Of a stretch of DNA of 64,000 nucleotides, positions 17,228 through 26,050 are shown piece by piece. The stretch spans positions 1 to 64,000 of the forward strand of contig JANXYQ010000129.1 in assembly GCA_025355995.1 (NCBI GenBank), written 5' to 3'. Below the pieces are notes generated by a model. The model saw nothing but the letters and a program-made list of their open reading frames with translations, was not told the DNA's origin and did no database searches. Positions within the stretch are counted from its first letter, which is position 1. Every line of letters begins with the position of its first letter. Origin of the DNA: Spirochaetaceae bacterium (lineage in GTDB: Bacteria > Spirochaetota > Spirochaetia > Treponematales > Rectinemataceae). A program made the translations under genes and the position numbers.

Positions 17228-17334
17228 TCATTGAAGTATAGCAGAGGCGGCGCCCTGGTACAAAGCCCGCGTCGCGTATACTCGTCGGCATATCCTCGCC
17301 CGAGTATCCTCGCGAGCGGGGGTACGCCCGGGCG

Positions 17335-17363
17335 TTTACCTTTGACATGCCGATACTTATAAT
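17335..17363 (+). promoter_or_regulatory. sigma70-type promoter of the M23/bactofilin/RicT run
   Basis: TTTACC (17335-17340), 17-base spacer, TATAAT (17358-17363), 50 bases before ATG 17414. Confidence 0.55.
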
Positions 17364-17413
17364 GCTAAAGTATCGTCGAAGGCGTTGTCTTCGGATTAAG
17401 GGCCAAGGAGACC

Positions 17414-18442
17414 ATGGTGTCTACCCTTAGAAAATATAAAAAGATAGAGAACGCCCTCTATGCCCGGGTTTCCGCACGAATAGCGGCCGCCTTCGGGGCC
17501 TTCAAGGCATTCCTATCCCGGGTCAAGACGGCCGGGCGCCAAAAACTCACCATTATGCTCATTCCTCACACAGAGAAGAAGATTCTCAACGTGCAATTGA
17601 GCTTTTTCGCCCTCGGCGGCATCGTCCTTACCGCTGGACTGATCTTTTTCGCCTTCATCTTCTCCGCCGCGCGGTTCTCGGACACCGCGAATAAGCTGCA
17701 GTCGCGATCCAGCGACCTGGCCTCCACCCAAGGCCGGCTGGACTCCATCCGCGACCAGACGAGCCAGCTCGTGACCGCCGCCAAGCGCTTCGAGAGCGCC
17801 CTCTCGGGAACCCTCGGCCGCATCGGCGCCAAGCCCTCGGGGCCGAATTCGCCAGTGCAGTCAGGCGACCTCGCCTCCTTCCTGGAGAGCGACGCCTCGA
17901 GCACGGGCTCCGTGCGGGAGATCGGCGAGCTCCAGCGGGTAACCGACTACCTCGAGAAATCGGTCGATCCCCTAAAGCAGCTGGGCTCCCTCCTCCAGAA
18001 CCAGAGCGCCGTCCTCACCGAGATCCCGAATATCTGGCCGGTCAAGGGCGCTAGCCACATCTCGATGTACTACGGGCAGAACGAGAACCCCTTCACGGGG
18101 CAATGGTATATACACAAGGGTGTCGACATCTCGACCTACCGCTCGGGCGACCCGGTCGTCTCCACGGCCGATGGCCGCGTCGTGGCGATAGGCTTCGACG
18201 CGAGCCTGGGCAACTATATCATCATCCAGCATAGCCACGGCTTTATAACGAGGTACGGCCACCTCATGGCGTTCCGGGTATCCAAGGGCCAGAAGATCCA
18301 GCAAGGCCAGGTGATCGGCCTCCTCGGCAATACCGGGCTCACGACCGGCCCGCACCTCCACTACGAGGTCCATCTCGGGACGGGCGTGATCGACCCGCTA
18401 AAGTTCCTCAACATCAGGGCCGCCGCGACGGCGACCGAGTAG
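17414..18442 (+). CDS. membrane-anchored M23 (LytM-type) peptidoglycan endopeptidase
   Basis: A protein of 342 aa; ATG 17414 after AAGGAG. A basic cytoplasmic N-terminus (1-65) is followed by one TM helix (about 68-92), a coiled-coil-like segment (NKLQSRSSDLASTQGRLDSI) and an M23 domain from about 215. Metal and catalytic motifs are complete: HKGVDIS (His, Asp), VIIQHSHGF-like strand IIIQHSHGFITRYGH, and GPHLHYEV. An intact site means it should cut peptide crosslinks. The next gene is a bactofilin; paired M23-bactofilin genes control cell shape in several bacteria, including spirochaetes. Confidence 0.9.
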   Translation: MVSTLRKYKKIENALYARVSARIAAAFGAFKAFLSRVKTAGRQKLTIMLIPHTEKKILNVQLSFFALGGIVLTAGLIFFAFIFSAARFSDTANKLQSRSSDLASTQGRLDSIRDQTSQLVTAAKRFESALSGTLGRIGAKPSGPNSPVQSGDLASFLESDASSTGSVREIGELQRVTDYLEKSVDPLKQLGSLLQNQSAVLTEIPNIWPVKGASHISMYYGQNENPFTGQWYIHKGVDISTYRSGDPVVSTADGRVVAIGFDASLGNYIIIQHSHGFITRYGHLMAFRVSKGQKIQQGQVIGLLGNTGLTTGPHLHYEVHLGTGVIDPLKFLNIRAAATATE

Positions 18443-18465
18443 ACCCTTACGACCCGGAGTCACCC

Positions 18466-18963
18466 ATGGCAGATCCGCGAGACTCTCTCGTAAATTCGAT
18501 AATCGGGGCGGGTTCCTCCGTGGACGGGGACATAGACGTCGACGGCCTCCTGCGCATCGACGGGGACGTCCGCGGGACCCTGCGCGTGACCGGCAAGGTC
18601 GTGGTAGGGTCCGCCGGGCGAGTCGAAGCGCCTATCCGCGCCAAGTCCGCGATAATAGGCGGTACGGTGAAGGGCGACGTCTACGTGTCCGAGCGCCTGC
18701 GAATCCTCACGGGAGGCGTGGTCATCGGCAATGTCTTCGCGCCGCGCTTCGAGGCGGAGGACGGCACCGTCGTCCACGGCGACGTCGCCGTGACGGGCAG
18801 GAGCGAGGGGGCCGAAGAGGACCTCGCGGCCTTCGTGCGAGGCCACGGCGACGCGCGGCGCTTCCTCGGCGCCTTCCGCGAGGGCAGCTTCGCGGAGCCG
18901 CCCGCCCAGGGCGGCCCATCCAGGACCGCCGAGGCGACGGACTCCGTCTTGCACGGGGATTAG
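18466..18963 (+). CDS. bactofilin family cytoskeletal protein
   Basis: A protein of 165 aa; ATG 18466. The central 100 residues are the beta-helical bactofilin (DUF583) core with regular six-residue rungs: IIGAGSSVDGDIDVDGLLRI, VRGTLRVTGKVVVGSAGRVE, AIIGGTVKGDVYVSERLRIL. Disordered N- and C-terminal tails flank it. Bactofilins polymerise without nucleotide and act as scaffolds at membranes. The gene lies 23 bases after the M23 peptidase and 5 bases before the YaaR gene, so the three are likely cotranscribed. Confidence 0.9.
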   Translation: MADPRDSLVNSIIGAGSSVDGDIDVDGLLRIDGDVRGTLRVTGKVVVGSAGRVEAPIRAKSAIIGGTVKGDVYVSERLRILTGGVVIGNVFAPRFEAEDGTVVHGDVAVTGRSEGAEEDLAAFVRGHGDARRFLGAFREGSFAEPPAQGGPSRTAEATDSVLHGD

Positions 18964-18968
18964 GCGCC

Positions 18969-19472
18969 ATGGCAAGCGTCGATTTCCCCGAGGGCATCAC
19001 TCCGTTCGGACCTTCCTACGTCCCGAGGCGCAAGGAAGATGAAAAGAAGGCCGGTAAGGGCAAGGGGCTCTTCCGGGCCGCTCTCGGGAAGGCGGTCGAC
19101 GAGGCCAAGGGAAGCGGCGCTCCCTCCTCGGCCGGCTCCGCGGATTTCTCCCAAGCCGGGCTCGAGTCCCTCCTCGACGAGGTGCACGAGAGCGGCGACG
19201 CATTAAAGGAGAATCCGAGCGTCGATCTCGTCCAGGCCTACAAGAAGGCCGTTCGGGACTTCGTCCACTTCGTGGTCGAGCGCTCGTTCTCCGTCGAGCA
19301 GAAGACGTCCGGGCGCAACATTCTCAAGCGGAACGTCTATTTCCGGGTCTCCGTGATCGACGCGTCGCTGGAGAAGCTGGCGGCGGAGATCCTGCGCAAC
19401 CAACGGGACAATCTAGAGATACTACGGCGAGTCGACGAGATCAACGGAATGCTCGTCGACCTGTTCAGCTGA
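18969..19472 (+). CDS. yaaR: YaaR family (DUF327) protein
   Basis: A protein of 167 aa; ATG 18969. The basic N-terminal tail is followed by a helical domain: LVQAYKKAVRDFVHFVVERS, then TSGRNILKRNVYFRVSVID, ending QRDNLEILRRVDEINGMLVDLF. This is the YaaR/DUF327 pattern, a cytosolic all-helical protein of unknown activity. In Bacillus, yaaR is near holB and ricT (yaaT). Here the RicT-like gene follows 20 bases later and holB is absent between them. Confidence 0.75.
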   Translation: MASVDFPEGITPFGPSYVPRRKEDEKKAGKGKGLFRAALGKAVDEAKGSGAPSSAGSADFSQAGLESLLDEVHESGDALKENPSVDLVQAYKKAVRDFVHFVVERSFSVEQKTSGRNILKRNVYFRVSVIDASLEKLAAEILRNQRDNLEILRRVDEINGMLVDLFS

Positions 19473-19492
19473 CCTTAACCCAGGAGAATTCG

Positions 19493-20614
19493 ATGAGCGA
19501 TTATCGCGACGATCATAATGCCCAAACCGAGGAAGAGCTGGGGCACCTCGAGGACTCGCACGAGAGCGAGAGGGAACGCCCGCGTTCGAGGGCGACGGAC
19601 CCCCGGGACCTCCCGAAACCCCTGTACCGAATCAAGGCCTCGCATTCGAACGAGACCTTCTACGCGTATTTCCCGAAGCCCGCCCAGGGCGAGACTCCGA
19701 GCGAGGTCCCGAGCGAAGCCGCGCCCGCCGAGCCGGCCGCCCCGCCCGAACGGGCGCCCGAGTCCCCGGCGGCAGGGGCCGCGGAACCGGAGGACGACGA
19801 GAAAGAGATACTCGACCCCGCCGTCATCGCGGCCCTGGGCTGGATCGCCCCCCGCACCATGGTCGTAGTCCCCACGCGCTACGGCCGGGACGTCTGCGAG
19901 CTGCAGGGCATTGTCGCGGAGCCGGGACAGGTGGGGAAGGACGAGATCGTGCCCATCGAGAGGATCGCGACCGAGGACGACCTGCGCAAGGTAGAGGCCA
20001 ACCGCGAGCGGGAGCGCAAGGCCTTCGAGACCTGCCGCCTGAAGATAGTGGCGCGCAACCTTCCGATGAAGCTCGTATCGGCCCACTACCTTCTCGAGGA
20101 GCCGAAGGTCCTGTTCTATTTCTCGGCCGAGTCCCGAGTCGATTTCCGCGAGCTCGTGAAGGACCTGGTCTCGGTGTTCAAGATTCGCATCGAGCTCCGA
20201 CAGATCGGCGTGCGCGACGAGGCGCGGGTTACCGGAGGCTGCGGCGTCTGCGGGCGCGTCCTCTGCTGCCACGGCGTCACCGACAAGCTCGTGCCCGTCT
20301 CCATCAAGATGGCCAAGGACCAGAACCTCTCCCTCAATTCCATGAAGATATCCGGCCCATGCGGACGGCTGCTGTGCTGCCTCGCCTACGAGTACGGTTT
20401 CTATCGCGACGCCCGCCGCGAGCTCCCGGCCGAGGGCGTGCGCTTCCAGTACGACGGCGTGCTCTTCAGGGTCACAGAGGTCAACGCCCTGAACGGTTCC
20501 GTGAAGATGTCCGGAGAGGACGGCCGGCTCCTCGATATGCCCGCCGCTCGCTTCCATTATTCCGAAGGGCATTGGCAGGTCAAGGAAGAGGAGAAGGGCG
20601 AGGCGGAGGGCTGA
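19493..20614 (+). CDS. ricT: PSP1-domain protein (RicT-like)
   Basis: A protein of 373 aa; ATG 19493 after CAGGAGAA. The first 130 residues include a Pro/Ala/Glu-rich low-complexity stretch. The PSP1 domain follows with its cysteine motifs: GGCGVCGRVLCCHG and SGPCGRLLCCLAYEYGFY, which in RicT ligate Fe-S clusters of the RicAFT complex. Preceding strands (LPMKLVSAHYLLEEPKVLFYF, VDFRELVKDLVSVFKIRIEL) match the family. RicT acts in mRNA maturation via RNase Y and in development in Bacillus; the conserved cysteines suggest the cluster is retained here. Confidence 0.9.
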   Translation: MSDYRDDHNAQTEEELGHLEDSHESERERPRSRATDPRDLPKPLYRIKASHSNETFYAYFPKPAQGETPSEVPSEAAPAEPAAPPERAPESPAAGAAEPEDDEKEILDPAVIAALGWIAPRTMVVVPTRYGRDVCELQGIVAEPGQVGKDEIVPIERIATEDDLRKVEANRERERKAFETCRLKIVARNLPMKLVSAHYLLEEPKVLFYFSAESRVDFRELVKDLVSVFKIRIELRQIGVRDEARVTGGCGVCGRVLCCHGVTDKLVPVSIKMAKDQNLSLNSMKISGPCGRLLCCLAYEYGFYRDARRELPAEGVRFQYDGVLFRVTEVNALNGSVKMSGEDGRLLDMPAARFHYSEGHWQVKEEEKGEAEG

Positions 20615-20654
20615 GGCCGAGCGAGGGGGCGGCAGGCCCGCCGCCACCAGACCA

Positions 20655-21417
20655 CTATCTCTTCGCGAAGGTCCCGTTCCTCCTGATGCCGATAAGGTGA
20701 ATCCGCGGTCGGGAGGGGCAGGGTCGCCGTCGATGGACTGGCCGGCGTTCATGCCCAGCCCGAGCGAGAGCCAGGGCACGGGGCTGTAGCCCAGGGATAC
20801 GACGACTCCTGGGCTATTTGAGGATGTATTCGCCGAATTATGGTCCGGTGTATTGTGGAGAGCCGGACGGTCTGCCCGCTACCAGACCCGAACACTTGAA
20901 CCCCGATGCCGGCCTTCCCGCCGATAGGCGCGGAATAGCCGAGCATCACCCTGTAATCCCGCTCGCCGAGATAGTAGTCCTTGCCTCCGTATTGCTTGGC
21001 CAGAGGCACCCAGGCCTCGAAATTGGACTTGTCAGTCAGGTAGTTGGGGCTTCCTAAGGCGGCATAGAAGAATGCGCTGTCCTTGTCGATGAGGGCCAGG
21101 TTGGCGGGGTCGATGGCCTTTGCTTCGTCGAGCTTGGCCTTGGCCGTCTTCTCGTCCTTTCGGTCTATCGCGTCGACGGCCTTCGAGAAGCTCTGCAGGA
21201 CCACCGCCTGCTTCTCGACCGGCGCCGCCTTGGCCAGAGGCCTATCGGCAGTTTTCGCCGCCGCTATGGTCTTGCCGGTCAGCTTGCCGATGCTCTTGTA
21301 CTGGGGATTCTCCGAGACTACCTCGAAGTCCATGATGGACATCCGCAGCGCCTGGGAGTAGATAGCGCCGAGGACGATGAGGGAAAGCAGGGCGATAGAG
21401 ACGCTTCGCTTGTTCAC
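20655..21417 (-). pseudogene. frameshifted exported protein with CsgG-like start and barrel-like end
   Basis: Starting at ATG 21417, the first 180 codons give a signal peptide (MNKRSVSIALLSLIVLGAIYSQA), a CsgG-like strand (LRMSIMDFEVVSENPQYKSIGK), an Ala/Lys-rich helical region, and strands (YRVMLGYSAPIGGKAGIGVQ). Near 20875 coding passes to a second frame (GVVVSLGYSPVPWLSLGLGM) and near 20720 to a third (RIHLIGIRRNGTFAKR, stop 20655-20657). Two frameshifts, or sequencing errors, thus break the gene. The likely original product was an outer membrane or envelope protein. Confidence 0.6.
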
Positions 21418-21504
21418 CTGTACCTCCGTTCGGGCGAGCTTTCCCGACAGTATCAGGTCGCGCGGCGCTGCGGTTAAGATAACTTTACCGCAGGCGATGG
21501 AACG

Positions 21505-21537
21505 AAAAAAAAGGCCGCCCCCGGGGAAGGGACGGCC
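21505..21537 (-). terminator. rho-independent terminator of the immunophilin gene
   Basis: On the minus strand GGCCGTCC pairs with GGGCGGCC and is followed by eight T (21512-21505). Confidence 0.9.
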
Positions 21538-21576
21538 GCCTATGGTGAAAAGCCCGCGGATAGGCCCGGCTCGTTT

Positions 21577-22605
21577 CTACTTCAGCGAAACCAGCTCGAC
21601 CTCGAAGGCCAGCCAGGTGTTCGGGGCGATGGGACCGCCCGGGGTGCCGCGCGAGCCGTAGGCGAGCTCGGGTGGGAGCACGACCATGCGCTTCTCGCCC
21701 TTCCTCATCTGCATGACGACCTTGTCCCAGCCCGGGATGATCTTGCCGATGCCGACCTGGAAATCGACAGGGCCGCCGTGGAAATCGGACTGGTCGAAGA
21801 CTTTGCCGTCGACGAACATGCCCTTGTAGCTCACCGTGACGGTCTGCCCCTTGGCGGGGCCGGCCCCCGAGCCGGCTTTCAGCGTCTTCTGGTAGATGCC
21901 GTCGGCGTCGGCGACCAGTCCCGGCCAGCGCTGCGTGAAGGCGGCGATGTCGGCGGCGCGCTTGTCGTCCGTCGCCTTCTTGATGGCGTTGGCGAGGGGC
22001 GCGAGCCGCTCGTTGAAGGCAGCCTGGTCGGACTTGAAGGCCCGCGCCGCCGATCCGTTGCGCAGGATCTCCGCCTTGAGGAGCTTGTCGCCCTGGGCGA
22101 TCTGCTTGACGACCTCCATGCCCTTGACCACTTTGCCGAAGATCGAGTAGCCGCCGTCGAGGTCGGGCACCGCTTTCATGGTGATGAAGAACTGCGAGCC
22201 GTTGGTATTGGGTCCCGCGTTGGCCATGCCGACCACGCCCTCGGAATCGTACTTGAGGTCGGCGGCGATCTCGTTGGGGAATTCGTAGCCGGGGCCGCCG
22301 GAGCCGTCGCCCTTGGGGTCGCCCGTCTGCACGACGAAATCGGCGACGACGCGGTGGAAGGTGAGGCCGTCGAAGTACTTCTTGCCCTTCGACGCGTCGA
22401 GCTTGCCCTCGGCGAGACCGACGAAATTGCCGACCGTGAGCGGCGCCTTGGCGTACTCGAGCCGGATCATGATCTCGCCCTTGGCGGTGGTCAGGCGGGC
22501 GTAAAGGCCGTCGGGGAACCCGGCGGCGCCGCCCTTGCCGCAAGAGACGACGCAGGTCGCCAAGATGCACGCGGCCATGATGTTTTTGATGCGCATGATT
22601 CGCAT
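21577..22605 (-). CDS. dual immunophilin lipoprotein: cyclophilin plus FKBP-type peptidyl-prolyl isomerase
   Basis: A protein of 342 aa. ATG 22605 has GGAGG six bases upstream; the frame is open further upstream but that part is antisense to the dCMP deaminase. A lipoprotein signal ends in VVSC. The cyclophilin domain (about 30-190) shows FDGLTFHRVVADFVVQTGDP, GPNTNGSQFFIT and FGKVVKGMEVV. A helical linker (about 190-235) leads to an FKBP domain (about 240-342): TVTVSYKGMFVDGKVFDQSD, IIPGWDKVVMQMRKGEKRMV, PPELAYGSRGTPGG, NTWLAFEVELVSL. Cyclophilin-FKBP fusions are known from Treponema. It would assist folding in the periplasm, where no ATP chaperone works. Confidence 0.92.
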   Translation of the reverse strand: MRIMRIKNIMAACILATCVVSCGKGGAAGFPDGLYARLTTAKGEIMIRLEYAKAPLTVGNFVGLAEGKLDASKGKKYFDGLTFHRVVADFVVQTGDPKGDGSGGPGYEFPNEIAADLKYDSEGVVGMANAGPNTNGSQFFITMKAVPDLDGGYSIFGKVVKGMEVVKQIAQGDKLLKAEILRNGSAARAFKSDQAAFNERLAPLANAIKKATDDKRAADIAAFTQRWPGLVADADGIYQKTLKAGSGAGPAKGQTVTVSYKGMFVDGKVFDQSDFHGGPVDFQVGIGKIIPGWDKVVMQMRKGEKRMVVLPPELAYGSRGTPGGPIAPNTWLAFEVELVSLK

Positions 22606-22731
22606 AGATCCTCCAATCGATGAGTAGCCACGAGGGTAGACCGGATCGGGTCGAATTGGCAATCCTGCCGTACCCCGTCGCGGCGTCGCGCCGCCCTTGA
22701 CGGGAGCCGGATACCGGCGGATCATCGACGC

Positions 22732-23223
22732 ATGAGCGACGAAGAATACCGACGGCCGAGCTGGGACGAATACTTCATGGAAGTCTGCAACGCGATCGCG
22801 AAGCGCGCGACCTGCGACAGGGGCCGCTCCGGCTGCGTCATCGCGCGCGACAACCAGATCCTGGCGACGGGCTACGTCGGCGCGCCGGCGGGGCTGCCCC
22901 ACTGCGACGAGGCCGGCCACCAGTTCAAGAAGACTGTGCACGAGGACGGGAGCGTGAGCCAGCACTGCGTTCGGACCGTCCACGCCGAGCAGAACGCCAT
23001 CTGCCAGGCGGCCAAGCGCGGCGTCGGCATCGGGGGCTCCACGCTTTATTGCAGGATGACTCCCTGCCGCACCTGCGCGATGATGATCATCAACTGCGGC
23101 GTGGTCCGAGTGGTCGCCGAGCGGCGCTACCACGCGGGGGCCGAGAGCGAGGAGATGTTCCGCTTGGCGGGATTGAGGCTCGAGTTCGTCCACGACGAGG
23201 TGCAGCAGTACGAGAAGCAGTAG
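22732..23223 (+). CDS. dCMP deaminase family protein
   Basis: A protein of 163 aa; ATG 22732. Zinc-dependent cytidine/deoxycytidylate deaminase motifs are complete: HAEQNAI (His ligand and catalytic Glu, about residues 84-90) and PCRTCAMMIINCG (two Cys ligands). An inserted HQFKKTVHEDGSVSQHCVRT segment in front is the extra zinc-binding region found in ComEB/dCMP deaminases. The enzyme supplies dUMP for dTMP synthesis. The amylase gene follows 26 bases later, an unrelated neighbour. Confidence 0.92.
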   Translation: MSDEEYRRPSWDEYFMEVCNAIAKRATCDRGRSGCVIARDNQILATGYVGAPAGLPHCDEAGHQFKKTVHEDGSVSQHCVRTVHAEQNAICQAAKRGVGIGGSTLYCRMTPCRTCAMMIINCGVVRVVAERRYHAGAESEEMFRLAGLRLEFVHDEVQQYEKQ

Positions 23224-23249
23224 GACGACGCCAGCCCGGGAGGCCCGCG

Positions 23250-25118
23250 ATGATCGAACGACTAGGCGACATCGATTTCGAGGCCCTGCGCACGAGCAGG
23301 GAATTCCGAGCCTCCCCCCACGCCTGGGAGGACCAGGTGCTCTACTTCCTCCTCCTCGACCGGTTCTCCGACGGTAGGGAAGGCGGGTACAAGGGGAACG
23401 ACGGGAGGACGGTCGCGGGCGGGCGCACCCCGCCCTTCGACCCGAAGCGCGACGCCGAGAGCGTCCTCGCCTCGAGCGCGACGGCGGCCGCCTGGCGCGA
23501 GGCCGGGGGGAGCTGGTGCGGCGGGAACCTCCGCGGCCTTAGCTCGAAAATCGGGTATCTGAAGCGGATGGGCGTGACCGCCCTCTGGCTGAGCCCCGTC
23601 TTCAAGCAGGTCTCCTTTTGCGCGACCTACCACGGCTACGGGATACAGGATTTCCTTTCGGTCGACCCGCACTTCGGCGGCCTGCCCGACTTGCAGTCGA
23701 TGGTGAAAACGGCCCACGAGAACGGGATTTACGTAATACTCGACATCATCCTCAACCACTGCGGGAACGTGTTCTCCTACGCGGTCGAGGGAGGCTCTCC
23801 GCCGTGGCGGGGGGCCTCCTATCCGGTCGCCGGCTACAACGACGCGGAGGGGAAGGCGAGCATACCCTTCCTGGATTACTCGCGCTCCCGCACTCCCTCT
23901 CCGGCGGGAAAGGACGCTGCGATCTGGCCCAGGGAATTCCAGGACCCGGAGCGCTTCACGCGAAAGGGACGGATCGAGAACTGGGACGACGAGGAGGAAT
24001 TCCGCGAAGGGGACTTCTTCGACCTAAAGGACCTGAATCATGGCTTCGGCCCCGCCGACGTCTATCGCCCCTCCCCGGGCCTCCTCGACCTATGCCAGGT
24101 CTATAAGTACTGGATCGCCGCCGCCGACGTCGACGGCTATCGCATCGATACGGTGAAGCACATGGACATCGGGGCTACCCGCTTCTTCGTAGCGGCGATC
24201 AAGGAATTCGCGGAGGCCCTCGGCAAGGATAATTTTCTCCTGGTAGGCGAGATCACCGGCGGAAGGGAGCGCGCCGTCGACACGATGGAGGAGACCGGCC
24301 TCGATGCCGCCCTCGGCATCGACGACGTGCAGCTCAAGCTGGAAGGCCTGATGAAGGGCGAGTCGAATCCCGAGGAGTACTTCGACCTCTTCCGGAATTC
24401 GGCCCTCGTGCGCAAGAGCTCTCACGTTTGGTTCAAGGACAAGGTCGTGACGATGATCAACGACCACGACCAGGTCTGCAAGGGAGATTACAAGGCCCGC
24501 TTCTGCTCGGGAACAGGCGCCAGGCTAGTCGTCGGCGCCCTCGGCCTGAACGCGACCACGCTCGGCATTCCCTGCGTCTATTACGGAACCGAGCAGGGCT
24601 TCGACGGCCATGGCTCGGGAGGCGGAGCCGACCGCTATATCCGCGAGGCGATGTTCGGAGGGCCGTTCGGGGCGTTCCGCTCCACGGGCAGTCATTTCTT
24701 CGACGAGGGCGGCGAGGCCTACCGCGAGCTCGCCGCGATCCTGCGCATCCGGGCCGCGAGGATGGCCCTGAGGAGGGGCCGGCAGTACCAGAGGGAGATT
24801 TCCGGCGACGGGCTCGGCTTCGGCCTCCCGCGGAGGATCGGCGGCCGGATGCTCTCGATCGTGGCCTGGTCGCGGATCCTCGATGCCGAGGAAATTCTGC
24901 TCGCCGTCAACACCGATCCCGACAGCCCGCGCGCGGCATGGGCGGTAGTGGACTCCGGGCTGAGCCCGGTCGGATCCTCCATGAGGCTGGTCTACTCGAC
25001 GCGGCACGAGGACGAAGGTTCGACCCTGAGGGTCGAGGGCAAGGGAGAATCGGGCGGAGTCGCCGCCGTCCGTCTCGAGCTGCCCGCTGCGGGCTTCGTG
25101 ATACTAGAGCGGGGTTAG
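23250..25118 (+). CDS. GH13 alpha-amylase family glycosidase
   Basis: A protein of 622 aa; ATG 23250 after GGGAGG. The longer open frame upstream is antisense-free but overlaps the deaminase and is not used. GH13 regions: LKRMGVTALWLSPVF, DIILNHCGNVF (region I, modified DxxxNH), DGYRIDTVKH (region II, nucleophile Asp near residue 300), LLVGEITGG (region III, acid/base Glu near 334) and INDHDQ (region IV, Asp near 407). All three catalytic acids are present. No signal peptide is seen, so the enzyme is cytoplasmic, probably acting on maltodextrin or glycogen. An N-terminal insert (about 45-85) lies in the barrel-leading part. Its stop overlaps the convergent next gene by four bases. Confidence 0.92.
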   Translation: MIERLGDIDFEALRTSREFRASPHAWEDQVLYFLLLDRFSDGREGGYKGNDGRTVAGGRTPPFDPKRDAESVLASSATAAAWREAGGSWCGGNLRGLSSKIGYLKRMGVTALWLSPVFKQVSFCATYHGYGIQDFLSVDPHFGGLPDLQSMVKTAHENGIYVILDIILNHCGNVFSYAVEGGSPPWRGASYPVAGYNDAEGKASIPFLDYSRSRTPSPAGKDAAIWPREFQDPERFTRKGRIENWDDEEEFREGDFFDLKDLNHGFGPADVYRPSPGLLDLCQVYKYWIAAADVDGYRIDTVKHMDIGATRFFVAAIKEFAEALGKDNFLLVGEITGGRERAVDTMEETGLDAALGIDDVQLKLEGLMKGESNPEEYFDLFRNSALVRKSSHVWFKDKVVTMINDHDQVCKGDYKARFCSGTGARLVVGALGLNATTLGIPCVYYGTEQGFDGHGSGGGADRYIREAMFGGPFGAFRSTGSHFFDEGGEAYRELAAILRIRAARMALRRGRQYQREISGDGLGFGLPRRIGGRMLSIVAWSRILDAEEILLAVNTDPDSPRAAWAVVDSGLSPVGSSMRLVYSTRHEDEGSTLRVEGKGESGGVAAVRLELPAAGFVILERG

Positions 25119-25930
25119 AGATAGAGCCGCGGCTCCTTCGGCTTTTTGCTCTTTGCCGCGAGTAGCCAAGGCACGGGGGCGCGCATCCTGAAGGAAATCG
25201 CGCGGGCGGCGCCAGGGCAGAGCTTGACGCAGGCGCAGCAGCGGATGCAGGAGCCCGCGGCGACGGCGAGCGACAGCGGATCTATAGCGCCGGTAGGACA
25301 AGCTCTCAAGCAGATGCCGCAGCCGCGGCAGAGGGACTCGTCGAGCCTCGGCGCCCGAGCGTAGAGGCGCGCGCTATTGAAGGTCATCCTGCCCTTGATC
25401 CTGAGCAGGATCGCGGGCGATCGGGGAATGCCCATGGGGCCGAGAGCCACGCCTACGGCCGAATCCAGCTTCGCCGCGAGAAGCCTTCCGAATTCCTCGG
25501 CCTCTCTCAAGTCCGCCTCGCCGGGCCTTCCGGCGGCGACGGGGCGGGCCGCCGTGGAGAAGGAATGTTCGGCCACGAAGGAGGCAGCCGCCGCTACGCG
25601 GAAGCCCGAGGTCTCGGCGATGTCGCGCAGTTGGGCTAGGGCCAGCCCCGGCGACACGTTGCCGAAGACCGCGACCAAGGCCGCGGCCTTGCCTTCGCCC
25701 CTCAAGCTTCTCAGGTAGGGAAGGATTATAGCCGGTATGCCGATCGCGTAGACGGGTAGGCCTATGATCGCGAAATCGCCCTCGATCTCGGGCGGAGGAG
25801 CCCCCCTGACGATAGGGGAGGTCAGGTCGATGGTTTGAACGCACCTCATCCCCGATCCCATTGCGATCGATCGGAGTATTTTATGCGTCGTGCCCGTAGG
25901 CGAGAATTCGATCAGGGTGAGCGCTTTCAT
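25115..25930 (-). CDS. EFR1-type flavodoxin-ferredoxin fusion
   Basis: A protein of 271 aa from ATG 25930; the frame extends upstream to 25978 but the FMN-binding start (MKALTLIEFSPTGTTHKIL) fixes the N-terminus. A flavodoxin-like domain (1-150) has the phosphate loop SPTGTT and GLPVYAIGIPAI. The C-terminal region has two 4Fe-4S motifs: CRGCGICLRACP and CIRCCACVKLCP, then a basic tail. Such proteins transfer electrons between flavin and iron-sulfur centres; partners are unknown. The RBS is weak. Confidence 0.85.
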   Translation of the reverse strand: MKALTLIEFSPTGTTHKILRSIAMGSGMRCVQTIDLTSPIVRGAPPPEIEGDFAIIGLPVYAIGIPAIILPYLRSLRGEGKAAALVAVFGNVSPGLALAQLRDIAETSGFRVAAAASFVAEHSFSTAARPVAAGRPGEADLREAEEFGRLLAAKLDSAVGVALGPMGIPRSPAILLRIKGRMTFNSARLYARAPRLDESLCRGCGICLRACPTGAIDPLSLAVAAGSCIRCCACVKLCPGAARAISFRMRAPVPWLLAAKSKKPKEPRLYL

Positions 25931-26050
25931 TGGCGCGAGCTTAGGTCGGCTTCGCGCATTAGTCAACGCCGCGGGCAAGGCGCCGGTGTGGGCTGCGCTT
26001 CCGTGCTCCCCCCTTGGCGTCTCTCTACCCCCGCGGCTACAGTGTCCCCC

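Noticed and set aside
19475-20779. 434-aa minus-strand frame opposite ricT
   Set aside because: Only its first 25 or so residues belong to the broken envelope gene; the rest is antisense to ricT, which has conserved cysteine motifs.
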